Assembly (NCBI RefSeq): GCF_947495455.1
Contig: NZ_CANLZC010000002.1
Coordinates: forward strand, 62,001-126,000
Length of the DNA: 64,000 nucleotides
Direction of reading: 5' to 3'
Source of the DNA: an uncultured Shewanella sp.
GTDB lineage: Bacteria; Pseudomonadota; Gammaproteobacteria; Enterobacterales; Shewanellaceae
The notes beneath the pieces are model-generated. The model worked only from the letters and a program-made list of their open reading frames with translations, did not search any database and was not told the origin of the DNA. Made by a program: the position numbers and the translations under genes. Below are positions 54,063-63,945 of the stretch, one piece after another (the stretch's first letter is position 1; each line of letters starts with the position of its first letter).

Positions 54063-55391
54063 CTAACGTATAAATATCATCTCGATCTCAAAATCAGTTA
54101 TTTTTTCATTTAAATGTAATGCAATAGGCTCATCTTTTCTTACAATTTCTTGCCAATAAGGAGAGTCTGTATCCAATTCAAAATAAGCTTTATTTGCTCT
54201 TGGCTTTAACTCATTCGGTGCAAAAGGCAGTACAGTTAGAGGAATACCAGACATAGAATTTCTCACAAGCTCCGCGATACGACTATTTCCTCCCAATTTA
54301 GAAGACACGATAAACTGCTTACTTGTCTCAACCATTCCCAAAGAACAACTAACGGCCAATAAAATTCGACTTGAATTATATAACACAGCATCCATGACTT
54401 TAATTCGTAATAGTCTTCTTTTATCAAATAACGTTTTATCCCAATTTAAAATGGTGACACTACTTTCTCTTCCCTGTCTGAGTAATATTTTCAGCTCACC
54501 AAATAACCGACTAAATATAGGGAACATATCATGACAATCAAAATTTTTAAAATCACTGATAAAAGTTGACTTCAATGCTGCAAACTCACCAAGCATTGTA
54601 CAAAGATAATAGTATAACGCTTGTGGAGAAGCTTTGTTTTCACTCAACCAAACAGAAACTGGTGGTGTCCATCTTGCGATGGTTTGCAACATAATATAAT
54701 CAGAAGCGACAATTTGATCCGCTTTAATACTATTATCAACCGATAATTTTTGAGATAAATTTTGACCATGGCTAATAAGATCGGCATGTATTTCTTTTAA
54801 TGACGTTAAAACATAATCTGATACACCTATTCTTAGACAAGGAGGAATATAAGTTTGATCTAAAATGACTCCACCATCTATTTTCTTTTCTTTAATCTTA
54901 GCAATTTCAATAAGTGTATAATCTTCAACATCTTCTCCTTCCATTTTTAACCCTATATTAAGAAAAGATAATTCAACTTCTTCTGCTTCAGTGCCTTGAC
55001 GACTAGAATCAAAAATAGACTGCATGATTGCACGATGGCGAATACCTGAGTTTTCTTCAAATGTCACCTCCTGTATACCCTGCCTGTAAATAGGTAATGC
55101 TAAGTAGATCAATTTTCCCATAGCATCGTCAGGAATATCGATAACCATCTCATACTGGGTATGAAACGGGCTTCCATCAGGAAAAATACCAGATGAAGAC
55201 TTCACTCCAAACTTTCCAAGTTTAAGTAAATCAACGTCAATATCAATATCAAACAGGCCAAAATTACTACCATGATTAAAATGATGATAATTCTTAATAT
55301 AGGATTCTAAATATCGCTCCTGCTGTTGAAAATGCTGGGGGCTTATAAACATACCTTCAGACCAAACGACCTTTTTAACATTCTTATTCAT
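54063..55391 (-). CDS. tssK: T6SS baseplate protein TssK
   Basis: This 442-residue protein has the family start VVWSEGMFISPQHFQQQERYLESYI. Later blocks such as YYLCTMLGEFAALKS and GGNSRIAELVRNSMSGIPLTVLP are also typical. TssK connects the baseplate to the TssJLM membrane complex. The ATG directly follows the tssJ stop (TAAATG), and tssL follows after 11 bp. Confidence 0.95.
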   Translation of the reverse strand: MNKNVKKVVWSEGMFISPQHFQQQERYLESYIKNYHHFNHGSNFGLFDIDIDVDLLKLGKFGVKSSSGIFPDGSPFHTQYEMVIDIPDDAMGKLIYLALPIYRQGIQEVTFEENSGIRHRAIMQSIFDSSRQGTEAEEVELSFLNIGLKMEGEDVEDYTLIEIAKIKEKKIDGGVILDQTYIPPCLRIGVSDYVLTSLKEIHADLISHGQNLSQKLSVDNSIKADQIVASDYIMLQTIARWTPPVSVWLSENKASPQALYYYLCTMLGEFAALKSTFISDFKNFDCHDMFPIFSRLFGELKILLRQGRESSVTILNWDKTLFDKRRLLRIKVMDAVLYNSSRILLAVSCSLGMVETSKQFIVSSKLGGNSRIAELVRNSMSGIPLTVLPFAPNELKPRANKAYFELDTDSPYWQEIVRKDEPIALHLNEKITDFEIEMIFIR

Positions 55392-55865
55392 TTAATCGCC
55401 TTCCCTATCTAAAGTCATACTCATGCTATTAACATTGAGAGTGATATTATTCTCTTCAAAAGGTACTATTGAAACAATACCTTTAGGTATCGAATTATTA
55501 AAATCAGCGTATTCGATAAGCACCCCTAAATAGAGAGTTTTATCATTTAACACAAGGTTATACTTAATCATTTCTCCAGGGATCAAACTGGGTAATGTTT
55601 TTTGGGTTAACATTGAATTACCTAAAGCAGACTTATCACTGGTCAATAAAGACATAAAGCTGGCTGAATTAAACTCGGTATTACTACTTAACTCATATAA
55701 TCTCACCACAACTGGAGAGGCCTCTCCTAGAAAATTAGGATTAATCTTTGAAGCAGGTTTAATGGTTAAATGTAACTCAGTGGGATCTTCCCCACCCAAA
55801 CCAATTAAGCTACATCCCGCGACAGTAATAATAATAGCTAAGTAAAATATTTTACGTAATACCAT
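55392..55865 (-). CDS. tssJ: T6SS outer-membrane lipoprotein TssJ
   Basis: This 157-residue lipoprotein has a type II signal with lipobox VAGCSLIG (Cys near residue 18). The TssJ fold patterns ELHLTIKPASKINP, SPVVVRLYELSSNTEFNSASFMSLL and LIPGEMIKYNLVLNDKTLYLGVLIEYADFN follow. It anchors the T6SS trans-envelope complex in the outer membrane and binds TssM. It sits 6 bp after the FHA gene and immediately before tssK. Confidence 0.93.
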   Translation of the reverse strand: MVLRKIFYLAIIITVAGCSLIGLGGEDPTELHLTIKPASKINPNFLGEASPVVVRLYELSSNTEFNSASFMSLLTSDKSALGNSMLTQKTLPSLIPGEMIKYNLVLNDKTLYLGVLIEYADFNNSIPKGIVSIVPFEENNITLNVNSMSMTLDREGD

Positions 55866-55871
55866 ACACCC

Positions 55872-56912
55872 TCACTGATCACAAAAGTAAGCCCAAAACT
55901 TTCGTTGAAACTCATTTGAATTCATCATTCTAAAAAAGTGAGCACGATATAACCCCCATAAGTCTTTTTCCTTCAATTTACGCCAGCCAATGTGGCAATC
56001 ATTAAACATTGCCTCTAAATATTCAGGCGAAAGCTCGTCTAGAAAGCGCTGCATAGCCCCTTCAATTTTAGCTTTCATCACTTCTATATCTGCTATCTCC
56101 ATAACAGAACTATGACTACGACACTCTGTCTGAAGAACTTGATGCATAGGCATCAAAGTCCCCCTCCCATTAACAACCTCAGGCCTCTCTACAGGAAAAG
56201 TTTGAGGTGAATATACAGGTTCAATTCTATTACTAAGACTCTGCACAGTTTGCAATGGTGCCTCTTCAATTAACCCCGTAAATGGATCGAGTTCTTTTGT
56301 ATCAACTGCAACAAATGCAGACTGAGTCATACACTTTTTTTCACTCTCTTTATTGTTGTAAGCAACTTCATGAATGTGATGAGGATCTTGACGCATTTGT
56401 GCGTATTGGCCAACCGTATTCAATGGATTATCTTTATTCAAATTTGATTCATCAAAACTCTCAAAAGGATCATCATATACATCTAGCCCTAAAGCATTGT
56501 TCGAAGGAAAAGGGTCTATATGTTTAATGTCCATATTCATATTTGAATTTTCCGTAGCAGCATCTTGTGAAAAAGAAATATTCTTTTTTGAAGAAAAACA
56601 AGAAATAAGTAACCTGTATCCTGCAATATCCAGTGTATCACCATCATTCAATAGTAACTCATTATAATATCCGAGTTTTTTTTCTGATCCATTGATATAA
56701 ATACCCGATTGACTCATATCCTTAATAAAATATTTGTCTCTTTCTTTTTTAATAACAGCATGCATTGGTATTACTTTAAAAGAACTATCGGGTAATACAA
56801 TAGTATTATTAGGATCACTTCCAATACTTCCACCTTCTTCTGGAAGTGTAAAATTTAATCGAGTCAGTGTTTCTCCTTTAGGAGAGAAAATAACATGTAG
56901 CGAAAGCACCAT
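55872..56912 (-). CDS. tagH: T6SS FHA-domain protein TagH/Fha
   Basis: This protein of about 346 residues has an N-terminal forkhead-associated domain (about 1-105; GGSIGSDPNNTIVLPDSSFKVIPMHAVI, IKDMSQSGIYINGSEKKLG) that binds phosphothreonine. A low-complexity linker and a C-terminal T6SS-specific FHA-associated domain follow (ALDELSPEYLEAMF-like region FLDELSPEYLEAMFNDCHIGWRKL). It supports baseplate or complex assembly, in some systems under PpkA/PppA control; no kinase or phosphatase gene is seen here. ATG 56912 (third codon of the open frame) has AGGG at good spacing, so it is preferred over 56918. Confidence 0.9.
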   Translation of the reverse strand: MVLSLHVIFSPKGETLTRLNFTLPEEGGSIGSDPNNTIVLPDSSFKVIPMHAVIKKERDKYFIKDMSQSGIYINGSEKKLGYYNELLLNDGDTLDIAGYRLLISCFSSKKNISFSQDAATENSNMNMDIKHIDPFPSNNALGLDVYDDPFESFDESNLNKDNPLNTVGQYAQMRQDPHHIHEVAYNNKESEKKCMTQSAFVAVDTKELDPFTGLIEEAPLQTVQSLSNRIEPVYSPQTFPVERPEVVNGRGTLMPMHQVLQTECRSHSSVMEIADIEVMKAKIEGAMQRFLDELSPEYLEAMFNDCHIGWRKLKEKDLWGLYRAHFFRMMNSNEFQRKFWAYFCDQ

Positions 56913-56937
56913 ATGCATCCCTTCATTTATTGATATG

Positions 56938-59526
56938 TTAATGAAGTGAGATAGTTAAAACTTCATTATAGTCAATTTTTACCACTTTAAATTTTTTCCC
57001 TTCGACTAATTTTTCAATGCATGCAGTCGATAATTTAGGGAGTATTTTCATTTGCACAATTTGTTCAATTGCCCTTGCCCCTGTTTCGGGGGATTGGTTT
57101 AATCCAATGAGATAATCATAAGCCTGCTCTGTAACATCAAGCTCTGCTCCATATTGACTATGAATACGTTCAGCAATACGAGCAATAACAAGCTTCGCTA
57201 TTTGAGTGAGCTCTATGGCTGTTAAAGGATAATAAGGCACTAAAGTACAACGCCCAAGAAAAGCTGGCTTAAAGAAATGCTGTATTTCATCATTTATCTT
57301 CAATAATATCTCTTCCATTGTCGGCGTATTCTCTTCAAATAATTCACTAATTAATTTATCCGCAGCATTGGATGTCATAATAATTAATGTATTTTTAAAA
57401 CTAATATTGCGTCCTTCACTGTCATTAATACAGCCTTTATCGAAAATTTGATAGAAAATATCATGCACACCTGGATGCGCCTTTTCCATTTCATCGAGCA
57501 ATAACACACCATAAGGTTTTTTACGAACAGCCTCAGTTAATACGCCACCTTGTCCATAACCCACATAACCAGCAGGAGCCCCCAATAACATGGAAACCTT
57601 GTGTTCTTCTTTAAATTCAGTCATGTTTAAAATCGTTAAATATTGCTCTCCACCAAATAACTGCTCAGATAATGCCAACGCAGTTTCTGTTTTCCCAACA
57701 CCACTAGGCCCACACATTAAAAAAACGCCCATAGGTTTACGCACATCACTAAGACCTGTTCGCGAAATACGAATTGAATCAGCAATCGCTTTAATCGGAT
57801 CAAATTGACCCACCACTCTTTTCGCAATATTCTTTTCTAAATTAATTAATCGCTCAACTTCATCCTCCAGCATATTTCCCACAGGTATACCTGTCCATAA
57901 AGCAATCACTGTTGCAATCGCTATATCATCAACAATACTATGTACTAAAGGATGATCGCCTTGAAGTGAGGACAATGACTGCCTTAATGTATTTAGCTCA
58001 TTAATAAATTGAGTTTCTTTCTCTCCATTTAATACTTTCAACTCCAAAGCTAATATTTCATCCGTTAATTTTTTTTCTTTTTTCCAGCGAGCATTTAATA
58101 AATTTAATTTATTTTTAGTTTCTTTAATTTCACCTTCTAGCTCCACTATACGCGCTTTATGATCATTACCTAATGCCACTTCAGCCTCTAAAGATACGAG
58201 CTCAGTTTGTAACTGAGATAAATGCACCTTTTCTGATTCCACTTGATGTGGCTCTGCCACTTGGCTTAACGCAATACGAGCACAGGCGGTATCAAGTAAA
58301 GAAATGGCTTTATCTGGTAATTGTCGATCGGGTAAATATCTCACAGATAGCCCTACAGCCGCTTCTAGAGCTTTATCGGAAATTCTCACTTTATGGTGTT
58401 CAGAAAGCGATACGGATGTCCCCCTTAATATTTGAATGCTCGTTTCTTCTGAAGGCTCATTTACAGCAATTAATTGAAAACGCCGAGTCAACGCAGCATC
58501 TTTTTCAAAATATTTTTTATATTCTACCCACGTAGTCGCTGCAAGGGTTTTAAAATCACCTCTTGATAATGCAGGCTTTAAGATATTAGCGGCATCGTTT
58601 TGCCCTTCTTTCCCTCCAGCTCCAATAAGAGAATGTGCTTCATCAATAAATATAATCATTTTCTCAGTCGAAGCTTTTACTTCATTGAGTATATCTTTCA
58701 ACCTATTTTCAAATTCACCTTTTATACTCGCCCCTGCCTGCAATAAAGCCAAATCAAGCGAATAAATCACTGTACCAATTAAAACCGATGGCACCATTTT
58801 TTCTGCAATACGACAAGCTAACCCCTCGACTATAGCCGTTTTCCCTACACCAGGTTCTCCCACCAATATAGGATTATTCTGCTTTCTTCGACATAATATA
58901 TCAATGGCCTTTCTTATTTCATCATGTCGGCCTATCACTGCATCTAATTCACCATTTTTAGCTTCTCGAGTAATATTTTTACAATATTTTTCCAAAGCAG
59001 TATGTTGCTCCATCGACTCATTTCTATCAGTTTTTACACTTGAAATTGATTGATTAAGTGGTTCAGCCTTAGATTGAATCCAACTTAAAGAGATTTTTTT
59101 CATCAAGTCTTCAATGGACTGACAACCATAACAAAAAATACTTCCCGTTGATAACCGGTTAATTCCAACCATAATAAGATGATAGGTCGTAATTTTCGAT
59201 GAAGTTTGGTTGATGGATGCAATTAACCACGCGTCTTTAATGAGTTCGACTAATTCAGAAGAAATGCTAGGCGGACTATCATTTCCTTTAGGCATAGCCG
59301 ATAAGGCCGCTTCCAGTTCATTGAGGAGAGGAAAGGGTTCCATGCTAACGGACTCCAAAACCTCAATCCATATAGAACAGCCTCTTTTTAACTGCTGAAA
59401 CAACCAATGTTCGACAGTCACCGTAAAGTGTTGCCTAGAAAGGCAGTCACCCGCAGCAGATTCTAAATCTTGCTTTAACTCTGGAGTAAGCTTTGAGATA
59501 AGCTCTGAAAGTTCTAATTTAACCAT
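56938..59526 (-). CDS. tssH: T6SS sheath-recycling ATPase TssH (ClpV)
   Basis: This 862-residue AAA+ ATPase has an N-domain (about 1-150), a first AAA module with Walker A GEPGVGKT near 224 and FIDEAHSL, a coiled-coil middle region (about 410-530), and a second AAA module with GPSGVGKT near 610 and LLDEMEKAH. The C-terminal small domain ends the protein. It disassembles contracted TssB/TssC sheaths after firing. It is located between tssG and the FHA gene, unlike the V. cholerae order where clpV follows tssL. Confidence 0.96.
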   Translation of the reverse strand: MVKLELSELISKLTPELKQDLESAAGDCLSRQHFTVTVEHWLFQQLKRGCSIWIEVLESVSMEPFPLLNELEAALSAMPKGNDSPPSISSELVELIKDAWLIASINQTSSKITTYHLIMVGINRLSTGSIFCYGCQSIEDLMKKISLSWIQSKAEPLNQSISSVKTDRNESMEQHTALEKYCKNITREAKNGELDAVIGRHDEIRKAIDILCRRKQNNPILVGEPGVGKTAIVEGLACRIAEKMVPSVLIGTVIYSLDLALLQAGASIKGEFENRLKDILNEVKASTEKMIIFIDEAHSLIGAGGKEGQNDAANILKPALSRGDFKTLAATTWVEYKKYFEKDAALTRRFQLIAVNEPSEETSIQILRGTSVSLSEHHKVRISDKALEAAVGLSVRYLPDRQLPDKAISLLDTACARIALSQVAEPHQVESEKVHLSQLQTELVSLEAEVALGNDHKARIVELEGEIKETKNKLNLLNARWKKEKKLTDEILALELKVLNGEKETQFINELNTLRQSLSSLQGDHPLVHSIVDDIAIATVIALWTGIPVGNMLEDEVERLINLEKNIAKRVVGQFDPIKAIADSIRISRTGLSDVRKPMGVFLMCGPSGVGKTETALALSEQLFGGEQYLTILNMTEFKEEHKVSMLLGAPAGYVGYGQGGVLTEAVRKKPYGVLLLDEMEKAHPGVHDIFYQIFDKGCINDSEGRNISFKNTLIIMTSNAADKLISELFEENTPTMEEILLKINDEIQHFFKPAFLGRCTLVPYYPLTAIELTQIAKLVIARIAERIHSQYGAELDVTEQAYDYLIGLNQSPETGARAIEQIVQMKILPKLSTACIEKLVEGKKFKVVKIDYNEVLTISLH

Positions 59527-59530
59527 AAGG

Positions 59531-60436
59531 TTACTTCACTTTATAGAAAATGGTTGATTCCGTCTCAATAGGGATAAAGCAAGAAATCCCCAATTGACTT
59601 TCCTTTCCTAACTTCATTTTAGGCATATAAGAGGAAGCCGTTTTTATGATAATTTTAACATTAGGAGGATATGCCATATATTCTTCAATGAGCATATTAA
59701 TTTCACCTTTTAAGTCAGCATCATCTTTTAATTGATAGAAATCCATTTCACTTTTGGCTTTAACTTCAACAATAATATTATTACCAAACACAATACACCT
59801 CTTTCCTAGTAAAAAATTATCCCCTAACTTTGAGTTGTTAACGCCTAATTTAGAACAGCTATTAACGACAAGGGGTATATAATCTGGCTCTTCAGGGTAC
59901 AGGTTAAAAGTTCGTCCAAAGTAATCTTCTAATATCCTCTTTAATATACCAACATGGCTTGTTTTCAAAGAAAACAAGCCTCCATACTGAGCAAGCCGCC
60001 CACCAATAGACTCAAATAAATCAGATAAATATTTTTTTTCCTTACCTTTATTTCTCACATTATCTTCATAGTTCAAAGCAAGATCATGTTTAACAAACGA
60101 ATAAAAATAACTATCGAAATATCTATTTTCAAATAAACTAAAAAAATCTATCATGGAATCATCATCATCAAAATACAAACGTAATATTTTATGATAAAAA
60201 TTCTCTGGCAAAGTAAAATAGTAACCTAATAAACTGGGTATATTAGCTTTTATAACCCACTTATCCTCCCTTTTAAATAAGGTTTTTACCTGACCATAAT
60301 GATAATCACAAAACTGGCCAGAATAAGATAATATTTTCCTATTAGAGTAATCTAGAGGCTCGATATTTTCTAAAAAACGCCTTAATTGAACATATTCATA
60401 CTCCTCATATTTTTTTTGATTATTAAGCATCAGCAT
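59531..60436 (-). CDS. tssG: T6SS baseplate protein TssG
   Basis: This is a TssG/VasB-family protein of about 301 residues. Recognisable parts are VQLRRFLENIEP near the N-terminus, YYFTLPENFYHKILRLYFDDDDSMIDFFSLFENRYFDSYFYSFVKHDL, GLFSLKTSHVGILKRILEDYFG and LGKRCIVFGNNIIVEVK. It forms the TssF2G wedge of the baseplate. The open frame extends to 60466, but the ATG at 60436 has GTGGAGG just upstream and overlaps tssF by only 7 nt. A second ATG at 60430 forms TGATG with the tssF stop. Confidence 0.9.
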   Translation of the reverse strand: MLMLNNQKKYEEYEYVQLRRFLENIEPLDYSNRKILSYSGQFCDYHYGQVKTLFKREDKWVIKANIPSLLGYYFTLPENFYHKILRLYFDDDDSMIDFFSLFENRYFDSYFYSFVKHDLALNYEDNVRNKGKEKKYLSDLFESIGGRLAQYGGLFSLKTSHVGILKRILEDYFGRTFNLYPEEPDYIPLVVNSCSKLGVNNSKLGDNFLLGKRCIVFGNNIIVEVKAKSEMDFYQLKDDADLKGEINMLIEEYMAYPPNVKIIIKTASSYMPKMKLGKESQLGISCFIPIETESTIFYKVK

Positions 60437-62217
60437 CCAGCCCTCCACCCCATTCTTCTTGGGCAAGAATAATATATTCCACTCACCCCATCTAACCGAA
60501 TGTCTAATTGAGTAAAACTATTAAATCCACAAAACCACGAGAAGAAATAATCTAATGTATGAATAAAAATAAATAACCCACCAGTATTCAACTCTGATTT
60601 ATTTAACTCCATTTCTATACGACTTCCTTGAACATAACAGCTTTTGTTACTGATCCTTGCAGGAGACACAACACGTTCCATTTTTAAACTAACAATAGAG
60701 TTAATCCAACTTTCATTTTTCGCCTTATCATTTCTATTGTAAATTGAAAGTATATTTTTTAATTCAATCACAGGTGAACAACTACTAAATATAACTGATA
60801 GATTAAGATTTAAATGCTGAATAAGATCCCAAGATACATTATCATTCAATACATTCATTAAACTTGATGATGGTTTTTTCAACATACGTGGCTGATAATT
60901 TAACGTTAGAGCACTTAAGCAATTAACATCAGATTGAGACGAAAGCAATGACACTTTATCTGTCATCATGGCTTTTACTTTCACGGAAAAAACCCTTTCT
61001 TTATCTAAAATATTCTTTTTTGAGCTTCCAACTAACGTCACATGAGTTTTAAATTCACCACTAACACTAATATTTTGTTCAAACAAATAATGTAAATCAC
61101 TCTCTACATCATAATACTTATCTTCATATAAAGCGGTAACTTTATTTCCTTTCCCTGTAGAAATATCTTTTATTTCATCAATACTAAAAGTATGCACATA
61201 ACTATTTGTCACATCGGTGATAACTGTGTTCTTCATCTTATTCCCTGATACTCTTAAAGGCTCAGCTTCTAATGGGTATAAATTCACTACAGGAACACAG
61301 TTTAACTTAAAGCTATCCTTTGTTATCGTTCTAGAAAGCGCCAAAGGAATATTTTTGAAATACATGTATAAAGACATTTCATTGGCATTGCCTAACTTAT
61401 GTTTAAAGCTACTAATATCAATACTAATAAATCTAAGTTTATCAGTATAATTAAAAAACTCATTAATTGCACTTAGTGCACCAAAACCTTGAACAGGATA
61501 TGGCAAAATATTAATTTCTTTTTCTATTGAATAAGGTTGTACGCATTCACAACCTAATTCAATGCCATCTTCTAACTTTCCAACAGACAACACCATACAA
61601 TCCAATTCACTGAAAATGATATCATATAATCGATAGGAATCCTGCAACTCACCATCCAAATAAAAAACTAATTCGTCACCTATTATATTTGAAATCAGAG
61701 TTTCTCCGTCTTGACTTCTAAAAGAAACCTTTAATAATGACTGAGAAAAAACAGCTTTATCTGGCTTATACAAATTAAATGGTGCTTCAAATATCTCTAC
61801 TTTATATAAATCAATTGGAAATAAATCAAGATCAGCACAAGTGCTAAAATGAGTTTCAACACCATCATCTTTTACCGTAAATAAGCTTCCCTCAGGAACA
61901 CGCTCCACTGCACTTGATTTTTCACTTACTTTAAATTCCATAATACTATAGGATGGTAATGGGCAAACGACTTGAGGAAACAACATTCTAATTAACTGCC
62001 TAACAAGATTTGGATAATCATCCTCCATTTTCTGATGCACGCGCGCATTAAGTAAAGCAACACTCTCTATCAACCTTGATATATCTGGATCTTCAATACT
62101 GCTTCCATGCACATTTAACTTCTTTGCTAACTCAGGATATTTTCTTGAAAACTGCGCCACATCCTTTTTTAAAAAAGATATCTCTTTTTCAAAAAAAGAA
62201 AGAAAGTTATTATGCAA
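60430..62217 (-). CDS. tssF: T6SS baseplate protein TssF
   Basis: This is a TssF/VasA-family protein of about 595 residues. The N-terminus LSFFEKEISFLKKDVAQFSRKYPELAKKLNV is the family hallmark, followed by DPDISRLIESVALLNARVHQKMEDDYPNLVRQLIRMLFPQVVCPLPSYSIMEF. The C-terminal tail RLDGVSGIYYSC is also typical. It assembles with TssG into the baseplate wedge. The frame is open to 62253, but TTG 62217 follows AAGGAGAG at 5-bp spacing and gives the usual N-terminus. It overlaps the tssE stop by 8 nt. Confidence 0.92.
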   Translation of the reverse strand: MHNNFLSFFEKEISFLKKDVAQFSRKYPELAKKLNVHGSSIEDPDISRLIESVALLNARVHQKMEDDYPNLVRQLIRMLFPQVVCPLPSYSIMEFKVSEKSSAVERVPEGSLFTVKDDGVETHFSTCADLDLFPIDLYKVEIFEAPFNLYKPDKAVFSQSLLKVSFRSQDGETLISNIIGDELVFYLDGELQDSYRLYDIIFSELDCMVLSVGKLEDGIELGCECVQPYSIEKEINILPYPVQGFGALSAINEFFNYTDKLRFISIDISSFKHKLGNANEMSLYMYFKNIPLALSRTITKDSFKLNCVPVVNLYPLEAEPLRVSGNKMKNTVITDVTNSYVHTFSIDEIKDISTGKGNKVTALYEDKYYDVESDLHYLFEQNISVSGEFKTHVTLVGSSKKNILDKERVFSVKVKAMMTDKVSLLSSQSDVNCLSALTLNYQPRMLKKPSSSLMNVLNDNVSWDLIQHLNLNLSVIFSSCSPVIELKNILSIYNRNDKAKNESWINSIVSLKMERVVSPARISNKSCYVQGSRIEMELNKSELNTGGLFIFIHTLDYFFSWFCGFNSFTQLDIRLDGVSGIYYSCPRRMGWRAGC

Positions 62218-62629
62218 AATAGCTCTCCTTAATATAGAAACTGTCATTTGCAATATTAATCATTGAGTTTAATGCTATATCAAACAACTCTCTTTCGTAA
62301 ATATAATAACCTTCAAGCATAAACTCTAAACGATTGCTTTCTTTTTTATTAAAATAAAAATCAATTTTAATATTCTTTAATCTTGGTTCAAATATATTAA
62401 TCAATTTTGTTAACGATATTGATAACTCACTAATTTTCTGTTTAGATGATACTCGATGAGGATTGACAAAGCCTAAATTAGCAATAGACTGAATTAATAA
62501 AGGGGAAATTAATTCCTCATTCCAACTTGGAGGTTGAGAAGATAAGATTGCTGTTATATTTTCTATAATCGATAGTCTTAACTGTTCTTTTTTAGTCTCA
62601 AAACCAGAAGTAAAACGATGAAGCAACAT
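62210..62629 (-). CDS. tssE: T6SS baseplate protein TssE (gp25-like)
   Basis: This protein of about 139 residues has a gp25/lysozyme-like baseplate domain: SIIENITAILSSQPPS, SIANLGFVNPHRVSSKQKISELSISLTKLINIFEPRLKNIKIDF and FMLEGYYIYE. It starts the sheath at the baseplate. ATG 62629 overlaps the preceding stop as TGATG, with GAGGTGG upstream. The canonical SRLLNYGL-like motif is present in altered form as QSIANLGFVN. Confidence 0.9.
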   Translation of the reverse strand: MLLHRFTSGFETKKEQLRLSIIENITAILSSQPPSWNEELISPLLIQSIANLGFVNPHRVSSKQKISELSISLTKLINIFEPRLKNIKIDFYFNKKESNRLEFMLEGYYIYERELFDIALNSMINIANDSFYIKESYFA

Positions 62630-63945
62630 CAAGCCACCTCGTTATTTAGTACTGTTGATATATGAATTTCACCTTTTAATTGAGTTGATTGTAGTTGAGG
62701 TATGAGTGTCATATTACAAATATAACTTGTCTCTTCCTTATTCTTTTTTATTGAAATATCTGCGGAATATAAAGGGTATTTTGCCATTGTTTTATCATCA
62801 CCATAGTCTATTTCACTCACATATTTCTCAATCCATATTTTCAGTTTCTTTTCTACCTGCTCAGGCAATTCATGTCCACCAATATAATAACGAGATAGTA
62901 ACTTTATATAATGTGAAAACCGACAACCTATTAATGTGGTTTGTAACATATTTTTCAACTTCATAGAATCAGAAGAATGTGTTGTCAAATGCACCGATTG
63001 ATTGCTAGATATAACACCCTGCCCACTCAAAAAGCATGATAGCAAAGGTATAATACCCAAGTCAGCCCAAAACCTATCATGGGAAGTTAATATATTATAT
63101 TGGGGCTTAACAGGATCACTTTTATCTCCAATTTTTACAGTTGTTGTCTCTTTTTTATTTCCACCACGTAAAAAACCAAACCAAGAAGAACGTTCAAACT
63201 CTCTAATAATATTTGCAACTAATGCAAAAGAACCCTTGGACCATAAAATGGAGTCATCTAAATTTCTTTGAGAAAAGACAAAACCACAAGAATAATCAGT
63301 ATATGGATCCCGTATTTTGAACTGATTCATGGTTAACCCTAAAAACTGAGAAGAGCGCACTTTCCTAAGCAGTCGCCATGAATGAAGCTCAGTACTATCA
63401 GCAATCCTTAAAAGCCTATCATGATCAAATAATAATCTCTCAGGTGACGCTCCCCAAAATGAAGGACTCAAATCCACTAAAACAGGACAAAGAGCAACTT
63501 CACCTAAGTCACCCAATAATTGTAAAGTAAATAAGTCATCATAATCACTTAATGAAAAATCCTGTTCAGTAATAGCGTAATCAATTAATAATATACCAAA
63601 AGGGCTTCCTCCCAGAGTATTTAGTTCATTATTAACGATCAACCGATAAAGTAATGTTCTTTTTATCTCAGGAGCTAAATTAATATCTTTACTTAATTCA
63701 TTCCAGTTTAAAGGTATCACCTTAATTAAAACATTATTAGAATACGTTTTCGTTCTCACAAGATTTTTCAATGAACGCCAAGCTGTTTCTAATTCTATAA
63801 AGTCCTTATGCTGTAAAATTAATGATAATTGATCAGAACAAAGGCGATCTATTTTAGCAATAATATTATTGGTCTTTACCTTTAAAGAAGTTAAAATATT
63901 ACCTTCTAATTCACCATCATTAGGTTCAACCACACTCTCTTCCAT
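62629..63945 (-). CDS. TssC-family sheath-like protein (second TssC paralogue)
   Basis: This 438-residue protein belongs to the TssC/VipB/EvpB sheath large-subunit family. It has FIELETAWRSLKNLV, GEVALCPVLVDLSPSFWGASPERLL, SWRLLRKVRSSQFLGLTMNQFKIRDPY and the C-terminal TTLIGCRFSHYIKLLSRYYIG. It is shorter than canonical TssC (about 490), and its N-terminal and C-terminal parts diverge, so it is probably the accessory TssC-like protein seen in some clusters. The true tssB/tssC pair is expected just right of the window. ATG 63945 is preceded by AAGGGCG. The stop overlaps the tssE start. Confidence 0.82.
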   Translation of the reverse strand: MEESVVEPNDGELEGNILTSLKVKTNNIIAKIDRLCSDQLSLILQHKDFIELETAWRSLKNLVRTKTYSNNVLIKVIPLNWNELSKDINLAPEIKRTLLYRLIVNNELNTLGGSPFGILLIDYAITEQDFSLSDYDDLFTLQLLGDLGEVALCPVLVDLSPSFWGASPERLLFDHDRLLRIADSTELHSWRLLRKVRSSQFLGLTMNQFKIRDPYTDYSCGFVFSQRNLDDSILWSKGSFALVANIIREFERSSWFGFLRGGNKKETTTVKIGDKSDPVKPQYNILTSHDRFWADLGIIPLLSCFLSGQGVISSNQSVHLTTHSSDSMKLKNMLQTTLIGCRFSHYIKLLSRYYIGGHELPEQVEKKLKIWIEKYVSEIDYGDDKTMAKYPLYSADISIKKNKEETSYICNMTLIPQLQSTQLKGEIHISTVLNNEVA

